A DNA stretch of 64,000 bases, taken from contig CM056874.1 in NCBI GenBank assembly GCA_029876055.1, positions 3,906,001-3,970,000 of the forward strand, in the 5' to 3' direction. Shown here piece by piece: positions 55,113 through 64,000 of the stretch; the stretch's first letter is position 1, and each line of letters begins with the position of its first letter. The position numbers and the translations under genes are program-made. The notes beneath the pieces are model-generated. The model was not told the DNA's origin. It searched no databases and saw only the letters and a list, made by a program, of their open reading frames with translations. The DNA is from Madurella fahalii (lineage: Eukaryota > Ascomycota > Sordariomycetes > Sordariales).

Positions 55113-55424
55113 ATGGGACCCTGTTCCACATTCTTGAAACTGTGGCTGATGGCCATCTGCCTCGCGGCAGTTCTGACCATATTCTGCCTGTCGTTTCCGA
55201 CAGGGACCGGGGCCCTGGTCGCCGTCAGTCTAACCGCCGGCGCTGCGATCTGTATGACCCTGATGTGGCTGGCTGGAATAGCCCTATTCCTTATCGTCGC
55301 TCTAGGGCTGCTGTGGCTGTTCTGGGCCTGGTTCGCAGTCTTGTTAGCCCTGACCTTCCCTATATGGGTCTGGCTTGCCGCCTGTCTAGCTATGCTAGGC
55401 CTTTTGAGGATCGCCATGCTTTAA
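55113..55424 (+). CDS. Tiny highly hydrophobic protein (103 aa), hypothetical
   Basis: An open frame from ATG to TAA with an extremely hydrophobic composition: LKLWLMAICLAAVLTIFCL, then GALVAVSLTAGAAICMTLMW, LAGIALFLIVALGLLWLFWA and LLALTFPIWVWLAACLAML suggest three or four packed helices with almost no loops. I do not recognise a family. Such a composition could arise from a non-coding GC/CT-biased stretch, but an unbroken 103-codon frame with four helix-length blocks is unusual. A real small membrane protein is possible, and neither transcription nor homology can be judged here. Confidence 0.3.
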   Translation: MGPCSTFLKLWLMAICLAAVLTIFCLSFPTGTGALVAVSLTAGAAICMTLMWLAGIALFLIVALGLLWLFWAWFAVLLALTFPIWVWLAACLAMLGLLRIAML

Positions 55425-57551
55425 CCTACCTTGTCAACGGCTGAGTGTCTGGGCAGTACAGTAGTTTCATTGGTTCGCGTCATGTTGCTCACCTAGCAGG
55501 TCTGCTTATGAGTGCTTAAGGGATAATTGGGGGTGGACATGTTTAGTTATCATGGGATTGCCAGCTCGAAAGTATGCGATTTTCCTGAGTTTACTAGTTG
55601 AGAATATATTCAGAATCTATTCGTAACACTTATTGCGTGCATATACAGTGGTGACGGGGGGTCTCTTTTAGGGTCCCAAAATTCCGACCCGTGTGCTGTA
55701 CCGTTCTTCGTACTAGTACTGACTCGTAATGATTTCGGCTCGAAAACTGGGGTAATTAGCTTTAACTCTCACAGCAGTGTGTGCTGTGAGAATGTGGGCT
55801 CGGGAACGATATAAGATCAATTCCCGTGGCCAATACGGCGGCAGACTTTTAAAGCTTTCGTCCATCCCTTCATGGGTGGTTTAATTACGCATCAGCACAT
55901 GTTTGGAGACTGGTGGTAACCGTACTTGAGGGCCGGGGAATCAGCTTGGAAGCAGGGTATATTAAGCAGAAGGCTACAAAACTGAAGTGTCAGCACCTAC
56001 CAGAAGTGAGTGGTATGAGGGCGATGTGCATAATGGAAACACGCTGAATTGAAGGCCCGTTAGTTTCCTCCGCCCTCCGGCAGAGCAGCAGATAGGTATC
56101 TACTTTACCTACACGTCCCCGGATTCGCACACGCCGTGGGATCGCTTTGTACCTAACCTTGCTGGAAATATGGCAAATAAAATCCCGATAGGCGCGGGGG
56201 GGATGCCGATGCGGGAACCGCTTAGTAACTTAAAAGCGGACTTGCCATCATAACCTCCTCCAGGACGGCCATTTTGAAGCCAGAATGGTTTGACCCGTCG
56301 TTATCGGCGTCGTATACACTAGACAGCGATAAGTTCGCTTAGATTTTAGAGTAGTTAAACTGTGCACAAGACGCGGTCCCGAATTTCCCGTTGTTTACCT
56401 TAAGCAACCCATCGAGTGCATACCGTACGTAAGGTACAGTGCCTAATCTAAAAGCGAAACGGTGATGCAATTACCTTACCTTACTATACAGCCAGCGGGG
56501 CCGAAAGGCACGACGGGTCCAGCTCGGCAGACGTGCACGATTGGAGGCGTAATTAACACTAATCGTTAGCATCGTCGACATTATTCAGTGTTCTCATTTG
56601 GGGTATGGTAAGTTTGTCAGGTAAACTAGTGGAGTGGATGGAGTTGTTGAAAGAAATCCGTTCAAGTTGAAGCCTCCCCAATTGAGACCCCGCTCTGATC
56701 TTGTGATTGCGTCACGCTGTGGTCATGCCGTTCTCGAGCCGTCATTACCTGCTATAAGGTACCTGTAGTTTGCCCAGGTACTTGTCCGGTAGAAGGTGAG
56801 GCAAGCTCGTTTGAGACCAGAGCTCAATCACGTTTGCAAAAGGGAAGGAAAAAAAACCAGATTAAATTGAATAAAACATACTCTGAAGGCTCCGTTCGAA
56901 ACCTCACTCCAACCTACCGACAATGTGCTATCGATCGATTTGCAGGAACTGCCGTACGTGCCTCGTCCAAACGCCCGGTCCATTCTACCCATACTGACAC
57001 GTCACAGACAAAGCGACCTGGGGCGGTTGTGGAAGCCACATCTCGCAAATCATGGACTACATTCCAAAGGACCAGTGGTGTAGCTGCGAGCCACATGTAG
57101 AGTGGCACGGGACAATGTATCCGCGCCAGGGAAACTACCATGTCAGCGAGTGAGTGATTGTTTTGGTCTGGAGGATAGTCCGGTGATGCAGTGTTGTTGA
57201 TTGGACGCAGCGAGACTTTTTCGGACCGCGATATCCTCGAGATGTACAGTGGGGGGCCCGGGTCGTCGTGATGGGAACTATTGCTCTTGCGCCAAGAACC
57301 GCCGTTATATTCGAGGCGAGTGTGTACATTTTAATGCAATAAGTGGTGTTGCCCGGTTCCCGGTTCCAGTCCGGGTCCCCACGTGAGATTGAGCAGAGAC
57401 TCGGGAGCATAAGGTAATTACATTAAGTAAACCATCCATCACCCCGTCATTCCCACCTCAGCCCAATGCCTCTATCCCAAGCCCATCTTGAACTTACAGG
57501 GTTAGAGCCACGTCCATCGTAAACGCCTCAACATGTTCAAGTAGAATCCCC
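55425..57551. other. long intergenic region with a perfect hairpin
   Basis: About 2.1 kb. It holds the hairpin at 55767-55791 and motif copies TAAGGTAC at 56430-56437 and 56755-56762. No gene or RNA gene recognised. Confidence 0.55.
55767..55791. repeat. perfect 10-bp inverted repeat, 5-base loop
   Basis: Arms TCTCACAGCA and TGCTGTGAGA around GTGTG. No T-run follows and no gene ends just before it, so it does not look like a terminator. Confidence 0.9.
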
Positions 57552-59336
57552 TCACATGATAATAGCAAACGCGTCGTCAAAGCACTCGTCCCACCTCCCT
57601 CCTCCCCGGGCCCAGTAACGCTCCAGCACCCCCTTGGCGACAAGCGGCGACGCTATTCCCTGATCCCGCGACATGTCCGCCAGCTTCTCCCCGATATATC
57701 GCTGCACTTCGCCGCTCGCCCTCGACGCCTCCACCCCGGCCACAATCAGCGCCCACGACATGCGCCGCCTGACCCGGGGCGTCGCGATGGCCCTCTCGAG
57801 CTGCGCGAACAGGTACCTGGCGTGCCGCGCCCTGGCGAGCTCTAGCTTGGCAGATGACGACGTCTGCTGCGGGTCTGGGAATGCGCCCGAGCTCTGCAGC
57901 GAGAGGATGCAGTAGAGCGCCGTAGCGGCGTGGTAGAGGCCGGATATGAGGAGCCAGTCCTCGTGGAAGGATTCTCGGGTGGCCGCGGTCCATTCCTGCG
58001 GGGAGAAAGCTTCGATGCGAGCGAGGATGTCGTTTGCGGACCGGGTGGTTCCCGGGGATGGGGGCTGGGAGCGGAGGGCGCTGGTGAGGATGATTTCTTT
58101 GACGAGCTCGCCAGGGCAGGACACCATGGGGTAGAAGGTTTCCGTGTAGAATTTATCAATAAGGCCGATCGTCTCCTCGGTGCTGGCGACTTGGAACTGA
58201 TTGTCTCTGGGGCTGGTAGTGTTGGAAAAGATGCCCACGCTGCCAAAAGGGGTTAGGCACAGTAGTATGTACAACAGGGACTTTTAGATCAGTGTGTGGG
58301 TGGGGGTGGGTGGAGGTGATAAATATATGGGGGTTACCGACATGCACAAGGCCATCATGCCCAGACTCATGCCCGGGAGGGTGATAATCTTGGTAAAAGA
58401 CCCCCGCAGCTCGATCAGGCTCATGAGGCCGTCGACATGGGTTCGCCAGCGAGGTTCTAATGACTGTTGTAACTGCTAACGGTTGGTACATGCTCCCAGT
58501 GAAAATGCGATTCGAAGCCATTCTTTTTTTTTTTTTTTTTTTGATGATGCTTAACTTACCATGGCGAAGAGAAACGTGTAGACGCTAAGAATTGCAAGCA
58601 TGCCGCCGCGAGATTGCTCATTGCTCACTAGTACATTGATGGCACGGATTGCATGATCACGATGACGGTAGAGCCGTGTCCAGATGGGCTTCACAAGTTC
58701 GTTCCGTCCCGGATCTTCTGCCATCTGTATGATCCGGTGGCTGATGGCCGTTGAAACGAGCGTGTGGAGAATCGGAGGGGGTATCTGGTTCACCGCGTAC
58801 AAGGGCACGATAAAGGCGCTGGGCCCAAGTTGATTATCCACGAGATCCTGATAGATGCGCGAGTTGTCTAGCCCGTCGGGGTGGCTCGCTTAGCGATGCA
58901 CTCGATCGGGTTTAGGGGTCGGGGACCAGTTTCCGGGGAACGTACAGTAGATCATGGCCTCAAAGACATCATACGTCTCGGTTCGTAGATCGAATGGGCG
59001 CAGAAAGTGCAATGCGTCGTCTGCTTGGCTCAAATCTGTTTGGCCGCCACCCTCGAATTCGTCCAGGCCCTTTGTGTGCCCGCCTTGGCTGCTGCCACCG
59101 GCTTTGCGGGTGGGCTTGCCCTTCCGAGTGCGCGAGACCACTTGGCCTGGGGCGAGCCATGTCAATGGTTTCTTGTCTGCATATCCGGGGCAGACGATGC
59201 GGGCGGCGCGGCACTTGGTGCAAACCGGCTGCGTCCCATCGCAGACGAGGCGGCGGCGGCGGCATTCCCAGCATTGCATTTGCCGGCAGACGGCGGCAGC
59301 TTGGGGGTGTGATGGCACTGACGGGTCGGCGGGCAT
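57552..59336 (-). CDS. Zn2Cys6 fungal-specific transcription factor (four exons, 512 aa)
   Basis: Binuclear zinc-cluster regulator. Exons (minus) 58946..59336, 58560..58888, 58342..58472 and 57552..58239 total 1539 nt. The zinc cluster near the N terminus is C-x2-C-x6-C-x6-C-x2-C-x6-C (CWEC, LVCDG, PVCTKC, RIVC). A basic linker follows (RTRKGKPTRK). The downstream part matches the Fungal_trans_2 type (PF11951): FIVPLYAVNQIPPPILHTLV, MLQQSLEPRWRTHVDGLMSL then IELRGSF, and a helical C terminus (RVRRRMSWALIVAGVEA). The third donor is GTCGGT (58341) to keep phase; the more usual GTAACC at 58337 would shift the frame, so that junction needs transcript support. Intron 2 carries a poly-T run. The start MPADPSVPSHP is the Met nearest the cluster. 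The neighbouring RTA1-like gene is divergent and could be a target (inference). Confidence 0.85.
58523..58542. repeat. poly-T run within TF intron 2
   Basis: Run of about twenty T on the plus strand (poly-A in the transcript) inside the 87-nt intron 58473..58559 of the zinc-cluster gene. Confidence 0.85.
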
Positions 59337-60230
59337 TGTCGTATGTTGTCGACTATTTTCCTTTTTCGTCTGGGGCCAGTAATAATCAGTCGGGCACGCA
59401 TTCAACCGGAGCTGCCCATGAGGGGCATACTTTAATGATGGGATGCACGGTGCTCCCCGGTCAAGTATAATCGGGGTCCGGATGGCGACGCGACAGAAAT
59501 GATGGGCATCGAAGCAGCGTGTGTGCCTCAGGGTTCTGCCTCGCGGCAACGGCGAGGAAGTGTAGTGTACCGTACACTGAGTACAACTACAGTGCATTGC
59601 CTCCACCGCCCTATGCATGTACAGGGGAGCCAATCCTTCCCGACAACCCAAAACTGGTCTTGGCCGCTCTATTCTCCTGATCGGGAAGGAAATGTACAGG
59701 CTTACCGCTTAGCCGACACGTCTTCCGCCACTCTTCGGCCGTCCAATGGAACGAGGAGCGGACCCACGGCAGCGCATCCATCGTTTTCTGCCCTCTCAGC
59801 GAGAGCTGCCCGGCGCGATCGACAACCGTCCGGTGATACCGGTATGCCGCATGGATTATTGTGCCTAGCTGATTAGACATCTTAAGCATCCGTCAGTTGC
59901 AGGAGACGCAGCGTGGCGCAGCCCGGCAACTGTTGTCATCAAATGTCGCCGCGACTTGGAATTGCCAGATTCGGGTATGAATCATGATGGAGAGACATCG
60001 GGCTGTCCCTGCGAAGCCATGAGCGCTTCGTATAAACCCGCCGAGGTGCCCGCGAGGAGCTGCCATTGCTGTTGCCATCATGCACACGCGATTACGAGTT
60101 GGCCACGATAGTGTGTAATCTACACGAATTAACAGCACCGGCACTCCGGAACCTTGCACCTCAATTACCTGTCCCGCTCCGCAGTGGTAACGAACTACAA
60201 GCTACGAGCTCAGTGTCTTTCTGGCCCGAC
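59337..60230. other. divergent promoter region
   Basis: Between the zinc-cluster gene and the RTA1-like gene. A 92-codon minus-strand frame (59611..59889) was considered, but no family or splice partner was found. Confidence 0.45.
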
Positions 60231-61480
60231 ATGTCTGATGGTCGACTCGGTATGTCATTGGACCGAATTCGAGAGGACCGAGTCTGACAGAGACAGTACC
60301 GGGGAGCATCTGGTTCTACGCTCCGAACCAAGGAGCCCCGGTGTTTTTCACGGTAGCATTTGCAGCATCAGGGATCTTTCATCTCTGGCAATGCATGTAA
60401 GTCTTTCCGGCCTTCACTTCCTTCCCAGCCTCTCCAGTGTTCCCTTGGAGTTTTGTTCTCACCAGTTGGTCTGACACGTTCGTCTGCAGCCATTACAAAT
60501 CCTTCTGGGTGACTTTCTATCTGCCCTTTTGCTGCGCCCTCTTCACCGCCGGGTTCGCGCTCCGCGAATACGGCGCCTTCCACTACGACCATGTCTACGT
60601 CTACCTCGCTAGTACCCTCCTCGTCTACATGTCTCCGTAAGTTCCCTCATTCCTGGGACAGCCCAGCCAAACTCGGCGCGTCGAGTCTAACCCAACAATT
60701 GATAAAAACCACAACAGCCCCATCCTCGAACTAGCAAACTATCACATCCTCGGCCGCACCCTTCATTACCTCCCCTACTTCTCGCCGATCCACCCGGGTC
60801 GGGTCCTCAGCACCCTCGGCACGCTCTCGGCCGTGGTCGAGATCCTTAACGCCCTGGGGGTCGCCTACCTCGCGAACCCGACGCTGGCGAGCAGTCGCCG
60901 TGAGCTCGGCCACGACCTTCTGCGCGCCTCTCTGGCCCTCCAACTGGCCGTCATCACGCTCTTTTTCACGCTCGCGGGGCTCTTCCACGCGCGGGTCGCC
61001 CGGGCCGGCATCGCCGCCCCGCGCGCGCGCGCCGTGCTCCTCACCCTGTACGCCAGCATGGCGCTGATCCTCGCGCGGACCATCTACCGCGGGGCGGAGC
61101 ACTTTGGCGCGGCCGGCCTCGCCGTCGGGCCCGGGTCCGGCCCCGGGTCCGAGCCCGAGGCGCTGCTGAGCCCCATCATGCGCTACGAGTGGTTCTTCTA
61201 CGTCTTCGAGGCCGCGCCGATGCTGGTCAACTCGGTCATGTGGAACGTGAGGCACCCCCGGAGGTATCTGCCGCAGAGCTACAAGGTCTATCTCGCGCAG
61301 GACGGCTCGACGGAGCTGATGGGCCCCGGCTGGGGCGATAAGAGGAACGTGGTCATGACGTTTGTGGACCCGTTCGGGCTGGTGGCCATGTGCGAGCCCG
61401 GGAAGAAAGGGGAGCAGTTCTGGGAGTCGAATGGGTATCACCATCTGCTGAGGGGAAAGGAGCAGAATGAGGGCGTCTGA
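60231..61480 (+). CDS. RTA1-like seven-helix membrane protein (four exons, 342 aa)
   Basis: Member of the RTA1/RTM1 lipid-translocating exporter-like family (PF04479), a plasma-membrane group linked in yeast to resistance to toxic lipids and drugs. Exons 60231..60249, 60297..60396, 60490..60636 and 60718..61480 total 1029 nt. The first exon is only 19 nt (MSDGRL); its intron is 47 nt (GTATGT...GACAG) and the join gives VPGSIWFYAPNQGAP, the usual family start. The family core is visible: FTVAFAASGIFHLWQC, HYKSFWVTFYLPF, EYGAFHYDHVYVYLASTLLVY, ILELANYHILGRTLHYLP and, late, RTIYRGAEHF and YEWFFYVFEAAPMLVNSVMW. A Gly/Ser/Pro insert sits between helices 5 and 6. All junctions keep phase. Confidence 0.9.
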
Positions 61481-62504
61481 CGGGTTTGACCGGGGAAACT
61501 AGTGAGCCTGGGTAAGGGATGGGATCGGAGTACCGGGTTTAAAAGAGAGATTGGGTATTGTTGGAACGCATGTATTGGGATTAGAATTGCGCGGCGTTGC
61601 CAGATATTTAGAGTAATTTAGAGGTAATTGGCTATCACATCAGTTTTTTTTTTTTTTTTTTAATTAGTTGTAGTGATGTAGTGAACAGGACTGATGTCCG
61701 CGAACGGCGTATGAAGTGTGTTGTGATCTGGCCCGAGAATACTCTGTGCCCGCTTCAGCTTCCTGCCTGGGGTAATCCCTCAGTGAAGGTGCCCTTAAGC
61801 GAAAATCATTTACATAGTAACCCATAGCCGCCTACGGGTATTACACGTAGTCGGTGAGGCGATCGGTCGGCTCTTACCATTTCGCCGGGATTCAGAGTAA
61901 GCTACTGTGTGGTTCGAACTTTAGAACCCCGGCTTACCTGGAGAATAAGCCGACGTTGCGGCGTGGGATGGCGTGTGGATGCACTGCTTGATGGGTGTGA
62001 TTGGGCGCAAACAAAAGCAGCGATCGGATGATCAGGGCGATCACGTTCAGCGGATCCGCCCTACCAGGTAACAGCAACCGACGTCCCGGGGCGGCGTTAT
62101 TTTATTTGAAACAGTTCTCCTCAATGCGCAATCCTGCCCCACACAGGCAGCCGCGTCAGGACTCCAATGGTGCTAACACGGTTTGCGGGGGTTTCATTTG
62201 TCATTCTGTTAGTGTATTCTACAAAGTTCCCAGGCAGACTGGCAAACAGGCCCACTGCTGACGTTTGACCATGAACGCTGTCCTTGGCTGTCGGTTTCAG
62301 GGGCGCGAGCAACTGCTTGACGAATGATACTAAAGCTGGGTAGAAGCCATCACCCGTAATGGGTCGTCGCGGCTTCGTTCTCTTTTCGCTTTCCCGGGGC
62401 TAGTTTTTCGATTCTCTCCACGACCCCTCCAGGGGAGGGCCCCGATTTCCGGTTTGGACTTTATCGTTCTTTTCAAATAACGCTACCACGAAACCTTTAA
62501 CGCC
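61481..62504. other. intergenic, poly-T at 61645-61661
   Basis: About 1 kb without a supported gene. It contains a 17-nt T run. Sequences near 61830-61930 were checked for tRNA-like cloverleaf elements and none was convincing. Confidence 0.45.
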
Positions 62505-62776
62505 ATGAAGCCATCAATTCAAGTTATCCTCTTCTTCCTGCTTGGCCTGGTTGCCGGCTTGGTCATTCCCACAACCCAATCTCGGACACTGTTCGCAATT
62601 GCGGATTTCTACGGCAGAGAAGTAGGTGAACAAATCCCTGGACTACCGAAACAAAGTCGCCAACTTAACAGGCTTGCCACTCGATATTGACCGCCTGCCG
62701 GGCCGACGCGGATTGTTGCACTGGCTTGCGATGCGGGACTTACGACGGCGAATCGCTTTGCACTCCGGGAGGCTGA
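62505..62776 (+). CDS. Small secreted knottin-like cysteine-knot protein (two exons, 73 aa)
   Basis: Exon 1 62505..62621 (39 codons) and exon 2 62672..62776 (34 codons plus stop) are joined across a 50-nt intron (donor GTAGGT, acceptor TTAACAG). Exon 1 gives a signal peptide (MKPSIQVILFFLLGLVAGLV...) and a short polar pro-like segment ending FYGRE. Exon 2 encodes exactly six Cys in a C-x6-C-x5-CC-x4-C-x8-C array, with contexts ACHS, TACR, DCCTG, LRCG and SLCTP. That spacing fits the inhibitor cystine-knot pattern of secreted miniproteins. The unspliced frames hide it. Function is not shown by the sequence; inhibitor, antimicrobial or effector roles are possible. No neighbour suggests one. The coding ends with TGA right after LCTPGG. 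Confidence 0.72.
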
Positions 62777-63360
62777 GACGCGATCAAACAACTTCCAAGG
62801 CCTGGATGTTTGGGTGTCTGGGGCCTGGGGCCGGCTAGTTCTCTTCTTGTACATACCTGTTCGCTCGGGGAAAGCTCAGGACATCGGCGTCTAGACGGCA
62901 TTACTGCGTTCAAGAACTGGTTACCCCTAATCAAGGTACCTAGTGGCAATCTCGACGCGGACCTTGCATCCGTAGGAGCCCGAGAAAAAAAAAAAAAAAA
63001 AAGCCTGCATCATCTTCGTCTCCGTTGACAAGGCGCACCAAGGTTCTCAGTACCAGGCCATACTTCGTAGTAAACGGCCTTCGAGAGTTCTTTGTCGTCA
63101 CTAAGCGGGATGACAGTGCAACAAGCTACCTGTTTCCTCCTAGTAAATGTGTACTGCTCTGCCTCTATTGACTTCCTGTTTTTATATCTTGTACAATGGG
63201 ATCAGCTGAGAGGCGTGTAACTACTATAACAATGCCGCTTCCTTGTAAGTGACGAACTTGTGAGGGCAGCAGCCCCCGCTCAATCATCACAACTTCTGCA
63301 TGCCCCTAGTCGTAGGTTCCCCTCTGCCGCTTGCTTTGTCCTGCCGGACATATCTCAGCC
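62777..63360. other. intergenic; poly-A at 62985-63001
   Basis: Between the knottin-like gene and the kinase-like gene. It holds an A-run of about 17; no gene seen. Confidence 0.5.
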
Positions 63361-64000
63361 ATGGATGCCAAAACTCAACAAGGTAGTTCCGTGGGACACT
63401 GTCACCAGGAGCGCTATGCCTACATGTTCAAAGCAGGCAAAAGACGCTTCTTGTTTATTCGCAATCTCGGGTCTGGGATAGAGTCTGTGGCTCAGCTGGT
63501 TGAGGATCTTGAGTCCGGTGAGGTTCTGGTTCGTAAAGTGACGGTCAGTCGTCTGGTGCAGCCACACACGTCTGACAAAAACTGGCGGCCGAGAGAACCA
63601 CGCGAGATCAGGATCCTGCAAACCATTCAAAGCACCTTCCAAGCCCCTAAGTCGGGACTACCTTTTTACATTCCGCAGTGTTATGGCCATGAATACATCA
63701 AGTCGAACGATACGGACTCCGTGGGCCGACCCAAGCACAGCTCTGTGTCGTATTGGAAGCTGTGCAACGGAGGTTCGATCGCCGAGCAATGGTTCAAACG
63801 GGACCGTCACGGCCATATCGAGGGCATCGAAAGGATGCCCCCGGTCCTCGTCGTTGCACGAATGATTCGTCAGGTCCTTAGCACGCTGAATTATATCTAC
63901 ACAGCCAGTTCCAAGCCCCTATACCATCACGACGTTCATTTTGGCAATATCTGGGCCCACTGGACCTCGGAATCGCTGCTTCCCGACTTTTATCTGGGCG
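63361..64000 (+). CDS. Protein kinase-like gene, 3' part outside the window
   Basis: Open from ATG 63361 (MDAKTQQGSSVGHCHQ) to the window edge (213 codons) without a stop. Kinase-fold features: RRFLFIRNLGSGIES as the glycine-rich strand-loop, Lys59 in GEVLVRKVTV, Glu in PREPREIRILQTI for helix C, hinge-like SVSYWKLCNGGSIAEQ, and the catalytic loop LYHHDVHFGNIWAHW (HHD for HRD, Asn kept). LPDFYLG lies where the DFG strand begins and runs off the end. I recall many such proteins in ascomycetes with HxD...N loops, alongside FunK1. Substrate unknown. The ATG context is good (CAGCCATGG), but an upstream exon cannot be ruled out. Confidence 0.75.
   Translation, partial: MDAKTQQGSSVGHCHQERYAYMFKAGKRRFLFIRNLGSGIESVAQLVEDLESGEVLVRKVTVSRLVQPHTSDKNWRPREPREIRILQTIQSTFQAPKSGLPFYIPQCYGHEYIKSNDTDSVGRPKHSSVSYWKLCNGGSIAEQWFKRDRHGHIEGIERMPPVLVVARMIRQVLSTLNYIYTASSKPLYHHDVHFGNIWAHWTSESLLPDFYLG

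Noticed and set aside
59611..59889. 92-codon minus-strand frame with RGQKTMDALPWVRSS
   Set aside because: Reads somewhat protein-like, but no family, signal or splice partner was found and it sits in a divergent promoter.
61830..61990. tRNA-like GGTTCGAA element
   Set aside because: No matching acceptor stem, anticodon arm or box A at proper distance.
1..64000. CRISPR arrays, bacterial operons, ribosome binding sites
   Set aside because: Intron-bearing eukaryotic genes throughout; no spaced direct-repeat arrays seen.

Overview
The window is nuclear DNA from a filamentous ascomycete, most likely a Sordariomycete (Sordariales/Chaetomiaceae-like; an inference, no marker gene is present). Genes are interrupted by short GT-AG introns (about 47-145 nt), coding exons are GC-rich, gene order and strand are mixed, and the families are typically fungal: FunK1 kinase, C2H2 and Zn2Cys6 regulators, rhodopsin-like membrane proteins, RTA1, Ctr, S28 peptidase, DUF6601, DUF7907, DUF7587. 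Most multi-exon models were rebuilt by hand from splice sites. Where a model gives a total length divisible by three and an unbroken family motif across each junction, I treat it as reliable.

Layout. 0.2-2.5 kb: C2H2 regulator. 2.9-5.4 kb: two degraded pieces (fragment of an uncharacterised fungal protein and a broken FunK1 kinase). 5.7-8.1 kb: a ten-exon cytochrome P450 whose last intron carries a long microsatellite. 10.5-11.9 kb: rhodopsin-like membrane protein with a probable frameshift. 12.3-18.6 kb: sulfotransferase-like protein, TRI14-like secreted protein, large VIT/vWA protein. 20.1-22.8 kb: small secreted cysteine protein and an Aur1/PAP2-like membrane enzyme with an internal stop. 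24-29.8 kb: DUF7587 protein and a 967-residue protein with SUMO-interaction-like motifs at both ends. 30.6-37.6 kb: DUF6601 protein, a 601-residue membrane protein, DUF7907 secreted protein. 38-40 kb: S28 serine peptidase. 40.2-44.3 kb: a ferric reductase and a Ctr copper transporter, divergently transcribed. 44.5-49.9 kb: 3-beta-HSD-like dehydrogenase and an Arp1-type amidase. 51.6-55.4 kb: small CxxC membrane protein, degenerate APH-like protein, tiny hydrophobic protein. 57.5-61.5 kb: Zn2Cys6 regulator and an RTA1-like protein. 62.5 kb: a previously masked 73-residue knottin-like secreted protein. 63.4 kb to the end: start of a kinase-like gene that leaves the window.

The clearest functional pairing is the ferric reductase with the Ctr transporter across a shared 1.4 kb upstream region, matching reductive metal uptake at the cell surface. 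The other genes do not form an obvious biosynthetic cluster; the P450 and TRI14-like gene stand alone. Between genes, a short motif (TAAGGTAC or its complement) recurs far more often than chance and sometimes forms inverted pairs. Two conserved Trp codons have become TAG in a context that fits repeat-induced point mutation.
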